Assembly (NCBI RefSeq): GCF_030272615.1
Contig: NC_081410.1
Span: forward strand, 222,943,415-223,007,414
Direction: 5' to 3'
Length of the DNA stretch: 64,000 bases
Origin: Cryptomeria japonica
Taxonomy: Eukaryota > Streptophyta > Pinopsida > Cupressales > Cupressaceae
Made by a program: the position numbers and the translations under genes. Shown here one piece after another: positions 11,198 to 22,640 of this stretch (position 1 is its first letter; every line of letters begins with the position of its first letter). Under the pieces are notes generated by a model. The model was given only the letters and a program-made list of their open reading frames with translations, searched no databases and had not been told where the DNA came from.

Positions 11198-12342
11198 TGT
11201 TGGCATTTTTGATGTTTATGTTGTGATTGTCATTGATGGACACACACTTGCATTGAGATCCCCTTTATATGTATGAGTTAGAGCACAACCGGTATTTGTT
11301 CCAATCGGTATGTTGTATTATAGTCTTTAGACTATTAGTGTTTTGCAGAATGTGTTTCCCAGTCTGAAGCGGCATGTTGACCCCAAGTGGTTCGTGGATC
11401 CCAAGTAGTACGAGGGATTAAAGTGGCATAACACATTTTTACCAGTCTTCATTTTTGTCAAACCGACAACCAGCATTTTATATTAACCGGTAATACTCTG
11501 TGATGAGTTACCAACCAACATTTTGTGATGAGTTACCATCCACCGATTGTTTGATGGTGCCGACACTTTAACGGTGCTTTTTGTGTCATGGTACCAAGTA
11601 TGTCCAAGTTCATTGAACCTAGGAAATTGTTATGTAATCCTATTGGACTGACATGAAATTAGATTCCTTTATAAGGACATCATGTCTAGGGTTTTAGGTT
11701 GTTGATGTGGTTGTAGAAAAAGTTTATGTTGTTGCTAGGGTTTAAGGTGGTTGAGGTGTTGGAGAGAATATGAATGTGTAGAAGACTGAAGTAATGCTGG
11801 AGTGCATTAGGAATGAGCTATCAAGGATCTAATTGAGCAGTCTGTGCTACTAGCTAGATCAAACACTTGTTGATTACTCACATCTTTGACAAGTCTGTAG
11901 CCCGTAACCGGGTAGGCCCAAAAGCCTTTTGTAAATCCTCTAACAAGGTGGTTCACATCTGTGGATCTAAAATCCTCTAGCAAGGTAGTCTTTAATTGGA
12001 CTTATCTCCTAACAGAGATTGAGATTCCTAATAGGATCTGTTCTGGTAAAGAACATTGTAAAGACCTTAACTAGTCTGACCTTAACCGGTCTGGTTCCTA
12101 TTCTGTAGATAGTTACTTGTGAGTTACATCTCACCGTGGTTTTTCCCATTTGGGTTTCCACATTAAAATTGTGTTATGGTGTTTTTGCTTCTGTGGGTGA
12201 ATGCATTATTAGCTATTTGGTTTGCATGTGTGTTAACCAGTTCATCTGCTAAACTGTTATACCGACTTACTATTAGTCTTGCAAAGTGTTTAAGTGCAGA
12301 GATTTTTGGCATACTAATTCACCCCCCTCTTGGTATTCATCA
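11198..12342 (+). repeat. Element A 5' LTR
   Basis: 1145 bp, from TGTTGGCATTTTTGATG to TATTCATCA. The last 35 bases hold the C-run hairpin found in other LTRs of this window: arms ATACTA (12311-12316) and TGGTAT (12331-12336) around TTCACCCCCCTCT. The start is nearly identical to the 3' LTR at 17766. The U3 part would hold the promoter, but I could not place a TATA box with confidence. Confidence 0.93.
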
Positions 12343-12343
12343 A

Positions 12344-12357
12344 TTGGTATCAGAGCC
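12344..12357 (+). promoter_or_regulatory. Element A primer-binding site
   Basis: TTGGTATCAGAGCC begins one base after the 5' LTR. It matches the reverse complement of the initiator Met tRNA 3' end, the usual primer for copia and many gypsy elements. Confidence 0.9.
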
Positions 12358-12392
12358 TACCTTTCTATAAGTTTAACCACTTGGAAAGAGAT

Positions 12393-13670
12393 ATGGGGGA
12401 ATACTCTATAAGGGAACTTACACATCAACTCACTCAGTCTGAGCAAGCCTATGATGATCTTATGGTCAAATACAAGACATCTCAAGCAAAAAGGAGAGAA
12501 CATGTTGAAAAGCTGATGGATCTATCTGAAAATAGTTCTTCAAATGAAGCAAACATGGAAGCCCTAATTGCAGAAGTAAATAAGTTAAATGAATCAAACT
12601 CCAACTTGAGAAAGGAGTTGGAAGGACTGACTATCCGGATGTGTCAAGAGGTGGAGAACCGGAGGAAAGCTGAAGATCTGGTGAAAGAAAGAGATCATGA
12701 GATCTCTAAGTTGAAACAAGAGATCAATGCCCTAACTGCTCAACTCCATGCAAGCAAAGTGGAAAAGGAAGACATGCAAGGAGAATTGAACATTGCCATC
12801 TCTGAGAATGAAAACCTGTTGGAAACAAATGCTGCTATTTCCAAAGAACTCTCTGAGTCAAAGGAAATACTCACTAAGTTCAACAAGAGTACTGTCAAGC
12901 TAGAGCAAAAGCTTGAATCTGCCAAACTGGTCAAGAATACCAATGGACTTGGTTATTCCGGTCATGAGGAAGGTGAGACCTCTGGTACAAATGCTAGAAT
13001 GTCAAAGAAACAACTGACATCAAAGGATAAAGGTAAGCAAAAGTTTAAACTCGTTTGCTTCAACTGTCTTAAAGAAAGACATACTGCAAATGTGTGTAGG
13101 AGTAAGGCTTACAACAATTTTCCTTATTTCCTAAATGATAAGCCTAGATCCTATAGATTCAATGGTAACTGTTATGCATGCAACAAGTATGGGCATAGAG
13201 CATCTGAATGTAGATCAGTTATGAACAACATTGATAGATATCCTCAAAGGACCCAAGGAGCTAGTCCTAAACCTTTTGTGAACCGGAATCACAACCGGTT
13301 TAATGCTTTCAAACATCAGCAAAGAAGCGGTGGCTATCAAGCGGCAACCAAATGGAGAGAAAATTGTATGGTCTGTCATGGTCATGGTAATATTGCTGCA
13401 ACATGCAGAAGGAAGAATGGAAACATGAACAATGAACCTTGGAGAGCACCTGGATTGGTCTGCTATCACTGCAACAAACCGGGTCACATTGCCAGATTCT
13501 GTAGATCAAGAAAGAACATATCTGATGATATATCGGTCACTCCGGAAGGAAACATTGATGTTGACACTGTTCAAGCAGACATGAACAAAACGTGGAAGAA
13601 GAAACCAAGGATGTTACAAGAGGAACCGATTTCTACACCTAGTGTGGAAATCATGGAACCAACAAACTAA
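12393..13670 (+). CDS. Element A Gag-like protein with coiled coil and four zinc knuckles
   Basis: 425 residues with no stop or frameshift. I chose the ATG at 12393 (MGEYSIRELTHQ) because it is the first after the primer-binding site; an in-frame ATG at 12330 lies inside the LTR. Residues 1-200 are a Glu/Lys/Leu-rich coiled coil, probably for assembly. The C-terminal half has four knuckles: CFNCLKERHTANVC, CYACNKYGHRASEC, CMVCHGHGNIAATC and CYHCNKPGHIARFC. The third has Asn where the metal-binding His belongs. Nucleocapsid-type knuckles bind genomic RNA. I see no classical capsid domain, so it may be Gag-like rather than a standard Gag. The same architecture occurs in elements B, C and D. Confidence 0.85.
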   Translation: MGEYSIRELTHQLTQSEQAYDDLMVKYKTSQAKRREHVEKLMDLSENSSSNEANMEALIAEVNKLNESNSNLRKELEGLTIRMCQEVENRRKAEDLVKERDHEISKLKQEINALTAQLHASKVEKEDMQGELNIAISENENLLETNAAISKELSESKEILTKFNKSTVKLEQKLESAKLVKNTNGLGYSGHEEGETSGTNARMSKKQLTSKDKGKQKFKLVCFNCLKERHTANVCRSKAYNNFPYFLNDKPRSYRFNGNCYACNKYGHRASECRSVMNNIDRYPQRTQGASPKPFVNRNHNRFNAFKHQQRSGGYQAATKWRENCMVCHGHGNIAATCRRKNGNMNNEPWRAPGLVCYHCNKPGHIARFCRSRKNISDDISVTPEGNIDVDTVQADMNKTWKKKPRMLQEEPISTPSVEIMEPTN

Positions 13671-14120
13671 GCTTCAAAAAAGCTTAGGGGGAGCAAACGA
13701 CGAAATGTTTTGAACCCTCGGTTTACACCAGTAAAAAACTTTAACCGGTATGTGATACCTGTCATTTGGCAGAAGACCATAAATGGTAAAAAGGAAAATT
13801 AGGGTTTATGCCCTAATGGAGGAGCATTAATGACGGTAGGTGAGGAATATGTTTAAAAGCATTTTTCAAATCATTTCTCACTATCAGTTTTCGAGCAAAG
13901 AAATTTTTTTCAAAGAGCAGAGCGACGAAAAGGTGATTTGAGTTGAGATTTTGAGAAATTGAGAAACCGCAAAGAAGATTCAAATCCAAACTACAAACGA
14001 TCAAGTGGAGAACACAAAGCAGTGATTCAACAACCGACGAAGTGTGAAGTGAAGGAGAATCTGCAAGCCCTAAATTCACATGTTTCAAGAGGTATTTCTC
14101 GAGTTCTTAAAATTTCTATC
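13671..14120 (+). other. Intercistronic region of element A with a hairpin
   Basis: It begins with a purine-rich stretch (CTTAGGGGGAGCAAACG, 13682-13698) resembling the polypurine tract near the 3' LTR. ATTAGGGTTTATGCCCTAAT (13798-13817) can form a stem of seven pairs with a six-base loop. An open frame runs upstream of ORF2 from 13959, but homology to elements C and D puts the ORF2 start at 14121. Confidence 0.5.
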
Positions 14121-17100
14121 ATGGCTTCTGCATCTCATACCAGTTCTAGTGCATCTATCGAGGCTGCAAGTTTTATTCAACGAAAGTCTAAGTATAATGC
14201 CCTATCACAAGTTCCAGCTGGTGTGATAGTAGAAGAGGGAATTTCTAACTACATAGATTGCAAGATTGAAGACCTAGGGTCTCTAGCTATCCACTCCCAG
14301 TTAGGTTTATTTTGTGGAAAGGATAAGAAGATCAAACCGGAGTATAATATTTTGGAGAAGAAGAAGCTCCACAATGTTGTTTACTTCCTGGAGGATTTCA
14401 CAAAGGATCATATAAGGATCATTCTGAGCAGAGTCCATAGTGACAAGATGTACCTAGAGAGAATACATGATATCACACCACAGGCAATTCATGCAGTCAC
14501 CAAATTATACAACACAGGGGAAGTGCCAGCCCTAAGGATGGTAAGCAAAACTAAAATGTCCAAGCTCACCGGTTCAGTGAGCGACTCACGAGGCATGATA
14601 GTCAATTCTATCAAGGATGATCTGGTTAAGTATGTCTGCATGGTGATAGGTTGCCAGACATTCTCTGCTAGCAGAATTAACTCTATATCTTCTACATCGG
14701 TAAATGTCACTTACCGGATGATAAAGGAGGATGCATCATTTGACCTGTGCACCGGTATGCAGAGACAACTCATGTTGAATCTGAAGTTGATCAAACATGA
14801 TAATGTACAAAAGTTCAAGTTTGGACAACTACTGGTTGGGTTGTTCTTCTATTGCCAAGGCTACTTTCTAGGAGTAGGAGATGTCCAATGGTCTACTGAC
14901 CAACTGGTGACCAAGCAAATCAAGGAAAGCATTCAAGCAATTGGAACCGGTTACCCTGATGTTCTGAACAAGTATTTTGATGAGTTCAGACAGAAAATGA
15001 GCCAAAGAATGAGGATATCGGGTGACATTGTCAAAAAATATGAAGACGATATCTGTTTCACCATCCAAGTGGATAAATGCATAATGGAGGCTATTGAGCC
15101 CAAATAGGAAGAAGTGGAGCCAATGGGCTATGAGGTGATGTACGATATGTTGGAAGGGTATGCCTCTACCCTTATTGCCTCACCTCTTGAGCCTAAGGCA
15201 AAGAGGACCGAAACCTATCTGGAAAGGGTTACACCAGTCGAGGAACCCTCTGCAAAGAAAGGAAAAGAACCTGCAGTGAAGAAGGCAAAGGCAGTGCCTG
15301 CAACATCTGCACCAATCACTACTGCAACTCCAAAAGTGACCAAGCGGTCACTAGCCAAGAAGAAACTGGAAGCAGCATCAGCTAAAGTCTTTGAGAGGAA
15401 AAGGAAGACAAAAAGCAATACACTGAACTCAGAGGAAATTGTGTCTGAGGAGCAACCCAAGAAGGCAAGACGAAGAAGAAAGAAGACAAAGAATGAACTG
15501 ACATCATCTGCACTGGTAAATATTGATATCTCCTCCTATAAACCTTTGACACATTGTCAAAGAACAATAAAGAACATTAGGAGAAAATTGCTACATGATT
15601 TAATTGAGTATTTTGATGACTTTAATGATGATGAAAAGGAAGCGGTTGAAAAGGAAATAATTCAGTATTTATGTGCTAATGACCAGTCACCTTCAGAAAT
15701 TAGATCTGAAACACCGAATTCTTTGTATAAGTCCTTAGACAATAAATGGCACATTGTCATAGAGCAGGAACGGGAAATGAGAGAAAAAGTTTTTGTTGAG
15801 CATTTTCCTGATGTATCAAATTCGGAACTGTTCGATGTCATGAACAAATACAAAGGTCTTTTCTTCATGAGAAGAAGAAGACTCCTGTTACTGGAAGGGA
15901 AGAGTAAGGAAGTGCTCAAGGATACACACACTCATGCTCTACAAGCTTTGAAGATGCATCGAGTGGCTGAAGCCAACCAGCAAGCTGAGAAAGAACTAGT
16001 TATAACAAAACCAGATGAAGCATTTGATGATAAAGGAAACTCGATTGATGAACCATTCGACACTATTGATGTCGATGCCCTGGACGTAGAAGATGTTACT
16101 CAGGAAACACCATCTGAGGCAATAGGACAGAAGCAATAGGCTGAACAAGTTGATAAGCAAGCTGAGGATAGACAGGAAGCGACAAATGAATAGGCCGAGC
16201 AGAGGAAAAAGGATGAAGAAGAAAAGAAGAAAAAGGATGAAGAAGAAAAGAAGAAAAAGGATGAAGAAGAGAAGAAGAAGAAAGATGAAGAAGAGAAGAA
16301 GAAGAAGGATGAAGAAGAGAAAAAGAAGCAAGAAGATGAAAAGAAAAAGAAAGAAGAGGAAGACAAGGAAGAGGAGAAGAGAAAGGAAGCAGAGAAGAAG
16401 AAGAAGGAAGAGGAAGAAAAAGAAAAGAAGAGGAGAGAATCAGAGAAAAGGAAGAAGGAAGAAGAGGACAAAGAAGAGGAGAAAAGGAAAGAAGCAGAGA
16501 AGAAAAAAGAAGAGGAGGATAAGGAAGCGAAGAAGAGGAGAGAAGCAGAGAAGAAGAAAGCGGAAGAGGATAAGGCAGGAGAAGTGGAAAAGAGCACCCA
16601 GATGGAGACTCTAAAGGCAACTGGGAGTCAAGCCAAACCAGCTGATCTCACCAGTCCTATCGATCTCCAGTTTGCAAGTGAAACATAGCTAATTGCAGAG
16701 CATCAAGGTTGCTCAAGAGCGCCTTGAAATTATTCGAAGGAAGAAGGAGCACGATGTAATTCAAGCGACTGTGGACACTCTTACCGGTTTGATACCTGGT
16801 ACAAATCTTCCCAACACCGATTCATCACTAGCTAAACTTAAGCTCCTATGCACAGTAGTGGATGATCAGGTGCAAAGCCTAGAAGAGGCAGTAGAGGCAA
16901 ATGTCAAGAAGGAGCATCAAAAAGATCTTAATATAGCTCTGGTGAAGAAGTTGAATGAGCTCCGGTCTAAACTAAAGAAAGAACAAAAGGATATAAGGGA
17001 TGCTCTAGATGAGGGGAATATGCTACTCAGCAAGATCTGCCAACCCCATCTGTTCTGTGATGATGTGCTAGCTCAGAAGCAAAAGCTTCAAACAGACTTG

Positions 17101-17473
17101 CAGTCCTACATGAGCACATTCAAGCCCCCTTATGATTCCTTTACAACATGGGCAAACCGTTCACCGGTTTCACCTCCAGTCAACAAAAATGGAGCAAGAG
17201 ATCAACACCCGGTCTAGAGATTTGTAGGAGCTACAACTGGTTCTACTCCCATGATTGCAAATTCTTCAGAAGTGCTATCTAAACTTGGATGCCTTAACAA
17301 CTACACAGGAGATGAGCACAATTGATGCCATGGAAGAACAGGTCTCCCAGATGCAGACAGAAAAAGAAGTAGCCCCCTCCCTACTTGAGTCCTGGTCTTT
17401 GTCGATGAAACAATTCTTGAGGACTTTAAATATGTTTTTGACAAGTATTATTCCTTATTGTCATAAACTTTAA
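14121..17473 (+). pseudogene. Element A ORF2, conserved protein of unknown function (interrupted)
   Basis: I chose the ATG at 14121 (MASASHTSSS) because ORF2 of elements C and D begins MASSSS or MAYSSS at the equivalent place. One frame runs from there to 16688, broken only by four TAG stops (15105, 16137, 16191, 16686). A frameshift near 16690 leads into a coiled-coil frame ending at 17217, with a possible frameshifted tail to 17473. In order: a globular N-terminal domain (about residues 1-360) with YIDCKIEDLG, IILSRVHSDKMYLE and KFGQLLVGLFFYCQGY; a basic linker; a helical part; a Lys/Glu repeat; and a C-terminal coiled coil with KICQPHLF. No enzyme motif is visible. It could be distantly related to plant transposon-associated domains, but that is untested. 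Confidence 0.75.
16204..16590 (+). repeat. Lys/Glu codon repeat inside element A ORF2
   Basis: A GAA/GAG/AAG repeat that, in the ORF2 frame, encodes repeats of KDEEEKKK followed by EEEDKEEEKRKEAEKKKK-like units, about 130 residues in all. Alternating blocks of acidic and basic residues without Pro or Gly suggest a long single alpha-helix. The long open frames in the other two registers and on the opposite strand here come from the same repeat and are not genes. Confidence 0.8.
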
Positions 17474-17765
17474 TTATTTTAATATCAAATGAAAACAGGG
17501 TTGTTTAGCTGTACTTTGTCATTGTTGGCAAAGGGGGAGAAGAATTCTATTTGGGAGAAGTATCTGGTAATCAAAAAATGATATATGCTCTGAATATCTC
17601 AATGTTTATGCTCTATATGCAAAAGTGCTATACATTGTATTGTTAAAGGGATAGTGTATATGCTTAGGGGGAGCAATTTTGCTAATGGCATGACTTTGTT
17701 GTAAAACACTTAGATGTCAAAATTTTATTTTCCTAAGTGTTGCCATCAATGCCAAAGGGGGAGAT
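17474..17765 (+). promoter_or_regulatory. Element A 3' untranslated region and polypurine tract
   Basis: A non-coding stretch before the 3' LTR. It contains three purine-rich motifs: GGCAAAGGGGGAGAAG near 17528-17543, CTTAGGGGGAGCAA near 17660, and the polypurine tract CCAAAGGGGGAGA at 17752-17764, directly before the LTR. The last would prime plus-strand synthesis. Confidence 0.8.
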
Positions 17766-20066
17766 TGTTGGCATTTTTGATGTTTATGTTGTGATTGTCA
17801 TTGATGGACACAAACTTGCATTGAGATCTCCTTTATATGAATGAGTTAGAGCACAACCGGTATTTGTTCCAACCGGTATGTTGTATTATAGTCTTTAGAC
17901 TATTAGTGTTTTGCAAAATGTGTTTCTCGGTCTAAAGCAGCATGTTGACCCCAAGTGGTTCGTGGATCCCAAGTGGTATGAGGGAGTAAAACGACATAAC
18001 ACATTTTTACCAGTCTTCATTTTTGTCAAACCGGTGTTACTACTTATCAAGTTGCCATTAGTTTTATATTCAAAGTCATACTATACACTAGTCGGTTAGT
18101 ACTACTGAATAATGCAGTCGGTATACACACAGAGAAGTCAGTATGCACAATCTAGTCGGTTACAGAAGAAAGCAGTTACAGAACACAATATACACCAAGT
18201 TGTCTACCGAGTATCTTTTTGAGACTACCGAGCAGTAAAGATGACACACTGAGTTGGTATTCACCGAGTGAAACGTGTTACTAGATACATTGAACTTGGA
18301 CATGCATATGAAAATGTGTTACAAGATTGAGGCACATCTAACCATTATTACATTGGAAATTGCACCAGAAGATTGTGTATGATTACAAGGACAATCTAAC
18401 CAATGAAATATTTTGTATAGTTATTCATTTGATAAATCTTGTTTGTAAGATCGAAGCAATGAATTGGATCACCGTTTTAAGAGATCTATTTATACAGCAT
18501 GAGTTAAGAGCAAGGTGTGTGCATGTATGAATGTAGGAAGACTGTTATAGAGACACAGAGGTCACCGAGAAGGTTTTTAGAGAATAGTTGAAGAACAGAG
18601 TAAACAGAAGGGTTTACCGAGTTACTATATGGGTTACCGAGGTATGCTATAAGCAAGGTAATCTTATTCTGAGCACATAGAATCTGCTATAACATTTCAG
18701 ATGTAAAGTTGGAGATATTTGTAATGATTTTATTGTAATATTGTGAAGTTGAAAGAGAAACCTTTAACAGGGTAAAAGACCCTAACCAAGTCTATAAATT
18801 GTAAAGCCTCTAACCAGGTGTAGCATTCAGAATAAATGTTGTAAAATCCTTTAGCAAGGTAGATCTAACAGATCTTGATACTCCTAATAGGGTAACCTAT
18901 CAGAAATAGATAAATGTAGCTCTAATCGAGCATTCTTTATTATTGCAGTAGTGAAGCTGTGGGTGCCATCCCCACTGCAGTTTTTCTCTCTAACCAAGAG
19001 TTTCTGCGTAACCAAAATATATGTGTTATGGAGTGAATCATGTATGATTGTTACCTATTTGTTTTAACTTTATTTTATGTTATTGCACTATTTGGTTTAT
19101 GCATAATAGTAAAGTTATTATTCAAGAAAATTTTTGAAGTACTGATTCACCCCTCCCCTCTCAGTACATTAGCTTTCCATATTGGGCCTAACAACTGGCA
19201 ACCGACATTTTATATGAATCGGTAATACTCTGTGATGAGTTACAAACCAACATTTTGTGATGAGTTACCATCCATCGATTGTTTGATTGTGCCAACACTT
19301 TAACGGTGCTTTTTGTGTCATGGTACCAAGTATGTCCAGGTTCATTGAACCTAGGAAATTATTATGTAATCCTATTGGACCGACATGAAATCAAATTCCT
19401 TTATAAGGACATCATGTCTAGGGTTTTAGGTTGTTGATGTGGTTGTAGCAAAAGTTTATGTTGTTGCTAGGGTTTAAGGTGGTTGAGGTGTTGGAGAGAA
19501 TATGAATGTGTAGAAGACTGAAGTAATGCTGGAGTGCATTAGGAACAAGCTATCAAGGATCTAACCGAGTAGTCTGTGCTACTAGCTAGATCAAATACTT
19601 GTTGATTACTCACATCTTTGACAAGTCTATAGCCCTTAACCGGGTAGGCCCAAAAGCCTTTTGTAAATCCTCTAACAAGGTGGTTCACATATGTGGATCT
19701 AAAATCCTCTAGCAAGGTAGTCTTTAATCGGACTTATCTCCTAACAGGGATTGAGATTCCTAACAGGATCTGTTTTGGTAAAGAACATTGTAAAGACCTT
19801 AACCGGTCTGGTTCCTATTCTACAAATAGTTACTTGTGAGTTCCATCTCACCGTGGTTTTTCCCATTTGGGTTTCCACGTCAAAATCTCTTGTGTTATGG
19901 TGTTTTTGCTTCTGTGGGTGAGTGCATTATTAGCTATTTGGTTTGCATGTGTGTTAACCAGTTTGTCTGCTAAACTATTATACCGGTTTACTATTAGTCT
20001 TGCAAAGTGTTTAAGTGTAGATATTTTTGGCATACTAATTCACCCCCCCCCTCTTAGTATTCATCA
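17766..20066 (+). repeat. Element A 3' LTR, interrupted by a solo LTR
   Basis: 17766-18034 and 19194-20066 together match the 5' LTR, about 1137 bp once the insertion and its duplicated target are removed. It ends TATTCATCA and is followed by GATAG. The C-run hairpin arms ATACTA (20032-20037) and TAGTAT (20055-20060) pair perfectly. Confidence 0.92.
18035..19193 (+). mobile_element. Solo LTR nested in the 3' LTR of element A
   Basis: 1159 bp from TGTTACTAC to GCCTAACA, flanked by ACCGG (18030-18034) and ACTGG (19194-19198), a duplication with one mismatch. It is absent at the matching place in the 5' LTR, which fixes both boundaries. It has its own C-run hairpin, arms GTACTGA (19139-19145) and TCAGTAC (19161-19167), perfectly paired. 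No internal coding sequence remains. Confidence 0.9.
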
Positions 20067-20071
20067 GATAG

Positions 20072-20651
20072 GACTATTTTCTAACCTTTTTTAATTTTTT
20101 CCTAATTTTCTCATTATCATTGTCACTGTCACCCTTAGGTGGGTATTCTAACATCGTGTAGTTGGAGATGGAAAAGAAAGAACAATCTAATTGTTTGTAG
20201 CATTTTGAGTAGGAGTATTATGTCTAGAACCTAAAGAATTTGCTAAATTTAGATGGTATATATCTCCAAGTAGGTAGATCCTTGATAATTCATCGGTTGT
20301 TGAAAAATCTAGGAAGCATTTGATATTTTGCCAACAAAAAATTTCTTTTAAAAATAGAATATCTACATTATACTAGTATCCCCCCAACTCCAATTCAATT
20401 TTTTTCTTTCAATCCTTTCAAGATAATTACTATAATTTGAAAAATTGAATGTGTTATCCTTCAAGTCTAATCCTCCCTCCTTGATAGCCCATTTTTCAAT
20501 AAGACAACCTTAAAATCATCCTTCTCTTTTCATCCTATATTTTCCTTCCTAGCAGTTGAAAAAGAACAAGGGGATTCAAAGTATAAATAGCTTCAGTTGA
20601 GAACAAATAAATAGATCTTTTATCATTTTCCTCAAGGCCTACATTCAATGG
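20072..20651. other. AT-rich spacer
   Basis: No gene or element is recognised between the target duplication of element A and the next solo LTR. Confidence 0.5.
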
Positions 20652-22039
20652 TGTTGGCAACAATGCAACAAACTGAGAGGGGGGGGGGGCAGTTGAATCA
20701 GTTTGCACAAAAAAATTTTGCAACTTAAGCCACAAATCAAATCTGATAATTAATAGTTAAAGCATGAGACAACACCACACCAATATCACACACAACACCA
20801 AGATTTTGATGGGAAAAAACCATAGTGAGAACCTACCCACAATGAGATAATATCTTGTTAGGAGTAAATGAAAATATTACAATGGGGAATGCACATGCAT
20901 TCAGGCACACTGCCTAGAGCTCACTGCTCAAACAAGAAACCCAGAAAAGGTTACAACCTTTAAATGGAAGGCTCACTGGCTTACAGGAAGTCTCACTGAC
21001 TTACAAAAATATTCGAACAACAATCCGGATTACATGAAGTCTCACTGAATATAGCATCTTCATATGCTTGTATACAATTCCATTTAAGCACACAGTATCC
21101 TCTACATCACTTCTCTTCTCTTCTTCACACTTTCGAATGATCAAATCACTTGTCCGTACATACAACTCAATCGCACACAACCTCAAAGATCACAAACAAT
21201 GCATCTTACATGATTATTACATTTATTTATACAAGACATCGACCTATATTTCAAGGTTGGCTAAACCCTCAATACAAATTACAGAATAATAACCTCACAA
21301 GCTACAACAATTCATGCAGACCAAAATGATGTCGACTAAGACATAGTATGGACCCAAACAACCACCACAATTATGCAACACCTCCAACAATTATGCTTTG
21401 ATCATCTGCAACATGCTACAACCACCAAGAATGTCACATAACATTAAGAACACCTCTAGACAAAGAAAATCTTCAATAACACGCACAATAATCAATGTGG
21501 ACCACAAATATGCATATAACATGATCTAGAGATATTCACAAGCAACGTGAATTGCACCACAACAACCACAATGAATCAAATCACAAGAATCATCATCATC
21601 TCACCACCGGAGCACAAGAACACCATCATAACTAACTATCAACTTGAAAGATTCACTTGTGGATTTCCAAATCATGAACCAATCTAACTAAGGACACACA
21701 TCAACATCCTGAACACATCCCATACATCTGCAACTAAAAATATAGCAATTCCGAAGCAATTCAGAGCATAAACTAGAATATTGAATAACATGAACAACTG
21801 AATATCAACCTCAATATCGGATCTCATAACCTGATCAAAACATCATGCAGACCTCTACAAATGGGAACGAACCATCTATAAACAATATACCAGAAACCCT
21901 TTAATCTGTATGAGCTCATCTGCAATACATGGTCTAAACCAACTCATTTAACCAAACTATAACACTAGAATACACATAATAATATGTTGACATCAATGAC
22001 AACACATCATTCCAACAAACTTCTTAGCAATATCCAACA
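20652..22039 (-). mobile_element. Solo LTR, related to the B/C/D LTR type
   Basis: 1388 bp. On the plus strand it begins TGTTGGCAAC and ends ATCCAACA, flanked by perfect duplications AATGG (20647-20651 and 22040-22044). It contains the G-run hairpin with arms CAAACTGA (20669-20676) and TCAGTTTG (20698-20705), the palindrome AATGCACATGCATT (20888-20901) and GCCTAGAGCTCACTGCTCA just after. There is no internal region, so it is a recombination product. Confidence 0.88.
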
Positions 22040-22044
22040 AATGG

Positions 22045-22640
22045 TTGTATAACTATGGTTAGTGATTTTTGCCATATGAATTTTTTGGGAATATTATATA
22101 TATGAAAGGGAAAACATTTGTCATGTCATAAAAAATATAAATAAAATCATACTAAATTATATACTCAATCTATGATATACTCTTTTACAATAAAATATTT
22201 TTTTTTTGTATTTGGAAGGTAACTTTGAATGGATAACTGTAACAAACAATCAACTTTACAAGCAAGGTCGACCATCAAATTTAAGCCCTAATTAATTTGT
22301 ACTCATCATACTTGATAATGCCAAACTGGTTATCTCCACTCATCTAGTCATATCCATCACCATTATAATCCCAAATAATGTCTAGTTTGCTATCTCCATT
22401 TAATCAAGTTATAACCATCGTATTAGTTTCTAGTTTTGATCCAAATTATTAACGAGTTCAAGCTTATCACCAAACCACTATATGCAAACCTTGTTTATTA
22501 CATTTGCTTCTAGCTTTCTCGAGAGTCAAACACGACCTATATTTGATGATAGATTCTCTTGATCAAACAAATTTTCTATGATAACTATCTATTCAAACTT
22601 GCACTTTAAATACTAAGGCAAACAAAATTATATATAAACT
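22045..22640. other. AT-rich spacer
   Basis: No coding or element features recognised. Confidence 0.5.

Larger units (their letters stand above)
11198..20066 (+). mobile_element. Element A: non-autonomous LTR retrotransposon with Gag and ORF2 only
   Basis: The LTRs are 11198-12342 and 17766-20066; the second contains an inserted solo LTR. Perfect 5-bp duplications GATAG lie at 11193-11197 and 20067-20071. A Met-tRNA primer-binding site and a polypurine tract are in place. The internal region carries a complete zinc-knuckle Gag and then a long second ORF of unknown function. I looked for but did not see protease, RT, RNase H or integrase motifs in any frame. The layout fits the class called TR-GAG or LARD, which depends on enzymes from other elements. 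ORF2 is unusual for that class. Confidence 0.9.

Noticed and set aside
12344-12357. GGTATCAGAGCC matches as tRNA genes
   Set aside because: Only the short stretch complementary to the tRNA 3' end is present, next to an LTR each time; no cloverleaf can be formed.
16096-16620. Long Ser/Leu/Phe-rich frames on the minus strand and a Lys/Arg-rich frame on the plus strand
   Set aside because: They are other readings of the GAA/AAG repeat; the ORF2 frame gives the Lys/Glu repeat that continues the flanking protein.
22631-22640. TATAAACT and AATAAATA as an 8-bp target duplication of the TIR element
   Set aside because: Three of eight positions differ and both are simple AT-rich words.
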